Part shown: positions 62,496-64,000 of the stretch, in pieces
Layout of the letters: each line of letters begins with the position of its first letter
How positions within the stretch are numbered: position 1 is the first letter of the stretch
From: Pseudomonas helleri
GTDB lineage: Bacteria; Pseudomonadota; Gammaproteobacteria; Pseudomonadales; Pseudomonadaceae
Reading direction: 5' to 3'
NCBI RefSeq assembly: GCF_009600315.1
Contig: NZ_WIWC01000006.1
Coordinates: 62,001 to 126,000 of the forward strand
DNA length: 64,000 nt
The notes under the pieces: model-generated
Database searches by the model: none
Told to the model about the DNA's origin: nothing
Seen by the model: the letters and a program-made list of their open reading frames with translations, nothing else
Made by a program: the position numbers and the translations under genes

Positions 62496-64000
62496 GCAAT
62501 CACCTCAGGTTCCAGGCGTTTAGCCGGTTTGGCGGGCACGGCAGGTTCGATCAGCGCGTCGGCCACCAGTTCGGCAATGTCTTTGACCTGCGGCCGGGGT
62601 TCGACCACGCCTTCGAGCATCGCGGTGCATTGCGGACAGCCCACAGCCACCCGCTCGGCAGCTGTCTGGCGAATATCGTCCATGCGCATATCGGGAATGC
62701 GCTGTTTACCGGGAATGTCGGTAATCGGCGCCCCACCGCCGCCGCCGCAGCAGCGCGAGCGAAAGCCCGAACGCTGCATTTCTTTGACCTCGATCCCCAG
62801 TGCACGCAATACCGCACGCGGTGCCTCGTATTCGCCGTTATAACGGCCCAGGTAACACGGGTCGTGATAGGTCATGCTGCCTCCCGTGTCGGCCTTCAAA
62901 TCCAGCAACCCGGCGCTGATCAGTTCGGCCATATAGGTGCTGTGATGCTGGACCCGGTAGTCGCCGCCAAAGGCGCCGTATTCGTTTTTCAGCACATGGA
63001 AACTGTGCGGATCACAGGTCACGATACGGTTGAACCGATACTGCGCCAGCGTCTGGATATTGCGCTTGGCAAGCCCCTGAAACGTGGCTTCATCACCCAG
63101 ACGCCGGGCTACGTCACCGCTGTCGCGCTCTTCCAGCCCCAGCACCGCAAAGTTGACCCCCGCCGCTTTCAGTACTTTGACAAAGGCGCGCAAGGTGCGC
63201 TGGTTACGCATGTCGAATGCCCCGTCACCGACCCAGAACAACACGTCCACCGCCGGGGTGTCGCGCATCAGATCCAGGTTCAAATCCGCCGCCCAATTGA
63301 GTCTTCCGCCGGGGGCAAAGCCGCCGGGGTTGTCCGTAGCAATCAGGTTATCGAGCACCTGTGCACCGTTGTTCGGGGTGGCGCCTTTTTCCAGCGTCAG
63401 AAAACGGCGCATGTCGACGATGGCGTCTACGTGCTCGATCATCATCGGGCACTCTTCAACACAGGCCCGGCAGGTGGTGCATGACCACAATGTGTCGGCG
63501 TCTACCAAGCCATTGACGATGGGTTGGTGCGGGTTGCCGCCGTGTTCGCCAATCGGCTTGCCGGGGTAGGGGCTGCCGGCAAAATGCGCGTCGGTGCCGC
63601 CCGCCAGACCCACCACCATGTCCTGAATCAACTTTTTCGGATTCAACGGCTGGCCAGCCGCGAAGGCCGGGCACGCGGCTTCGCACTTGCCGCATTGCAC
63701 GCAGGCATCAAAGCCCAGCAATTGGTTCCAGGTGAAATCCTTGGGTTTTTCCACGCCCAAGGGCGCACTGCGATCATTCAAATCCAAAGGTTTTAAACCG
63801 GTGGAGCGACCGCCACCAAAGCGCTCGGGGCGGCGGTGCCAGGCCAGATGCAGAGCACCGGCAAAGGCATGCTTCATCGGTCCGCCCCAGGTCATGCCCA
63901 AGAACATCTCCGACACGCCCCACGCTACGCCCACGGCCAACACTGCCGCCAACATCCAGCCGCCAAATCCCTCGGGCAACAGTCCCGCAACCGGCAAGGT
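62492..64000 (-). CDS. dgcB: DgcB, dimethylglycine demethylation Fe-S protein (N-terminus cut off)
   Basis: The frame runs off the right edge; about 502 residues are visible of roughly 650. A membrane helix (GGWMLAAVLAVGVAWGVSEM) is followed by two [4Fe-4S] motifs, 'CVQCGKCEAACP' and 'CTTCRACVEECP', and two CCG-type cysteine-rich domains (MTYHDPCYLGRYNGEY, SRCCGGGGGAPI). It is an HdrD-like membrane electron carrier required for dimethylglycine demethylation, moving electrons from DgcA and the adjacent ETF into the quinone pool. The true start lies outside the window; the TTG at 63997 is not it. Confidence 0.94.
   Translation of the reverse strand, partial: TLPVAGLLPEGFGGWMLAAVLAVGVAWGVSEMFLGMTWGGPMKHAFAGALHLAWHRRPERFGGGRSTGLKPLDLNDRSAPLGVEKPKDFTWNQLLGFDACVQCGKCEAACPAFAAGQPLNPKKLIQDMVVGLAGGTDAHFAGSPYPGKPIGEHGGNPHQPIVNGLVDADTLWSCTTCRACVEECPMMIEHVDAIVDMRRFLTLEKGATPNNGAQVLDNLIATDNPGGFAPGGRLNWAADLNLDLMRDTPAVDVLFWVGDGAFDMRNQRTLRAFVKVLKAAGVNFAVLGLEERDSGDVARRLGDEATFQGLAKRNIQTLAQYRFNRIVTCDPHSFHVLKNEYGAFGGDYRVQHHSTYMAELISAGLLDLKADTGGSMTYHDPCYLGRYNGEYEAPRAVLRALGIEVKEMQRSGFRSRCCGGGGGAPITDIPGKQRIPDMRMDDIRQTAAERVAVGCPQCTAMLEGVVEPRPQVKDIAELVADALIEPAVPAKPAKRLEPEVIA

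Overview
The window looks like chromosomal DNA of a Pseudomonas of the fluorescens lineage, judged from gene content and order, moderate-to-high GC, REPIN-type palindromes, FecI/FecR/TonB iron signalling and the glycine-betaine/sarcosine degradation locus. Nothing suggests a plasmid or prophage. The 5' edge cuts pqqF and the 3' edge cuts dgcB.

Layout. 1-7.2 kb: the PQQ biosynthesis operon pqqF(partial)-A-B-C-D-E followed by an S9 oligopeptidase. 7.2-10.1 kb: a Pmp3-type membrane peptide, a class-III aminotransferase and a divergent LysR regulator, a neighbourhood that fits the extended pqq region of fluorescent pseudomonads. 10.2-14.2 kb: two tandem paralogous ~600-residue acyl-CoA dehydrogenases, the upstream one with a clean PsrA-type operator. 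14.4-19.8 kb: the biotin operon bioBFHCD, divergent from a comF-like gene, with a BirA-type operator at the divergence. 19.8-26.9 kb: PhoX phosphatase, SrkA kinase, RarD, a GcvR-like ACT protein and malate synthase G. 27-30.4 kb: a stand-alone receiver, a cNMP/CBS/nucleotidyltransferase protein and a DnaQ-like exonuclease. 30.6-36 kb: a complete cell-surface-signalling iron uptake unit (sigma, FecR, TonB receptor, PepSY protein, 58-aa membrane protein). 36-39.6 kb: a retropepsin-like protein, an acyltransferase, a DUF2780-like protein and an orphan RHS tip gene. 39.6-48.4 kb: glyA-soxBDAG-purU-fdhA. 48.5-54.4 kb: an accessory module of one large T6SS-effector-like gene and two tandem, partly homogenised membrane-protein genes. 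54.8-64 kb: ltaE, a ZapA-like pair, the divergent gbcB/gbcA pair, a GNAT gene, and the ETF-beta/ETF-alpha/dgcB operon.

The right-hand third forms one pathway: glycine betaine (GbcAB) to dimethylglycine (DgcB plus the dedicated ETF) to sarcosine (SoxBDAG) to glycine and serine (GlyA), with formaldehyde and one-carbon units handled by FdhA and PurU. The effector module sits between glyA and ltaE, genes that are near neighbours in P. aeruginosa, so it looks like an insertion into a conserved catabolic block.

The most unusual non-coding signal is at 59.96-62.01 kb. Eight exact TTATCCACA (DnaA-box) 9-mers lie within 2.04 kb, three of them inside degenerate ~47-bp direct repeats in the 522-bp gap before the ETF genes. 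Other points of interest are the homogenised DUF6708-like gene pair, the RHS tip protein with PPxY motifs, the divergent ZapA/coiled-coil pair, and two families of intergenic palindromes.
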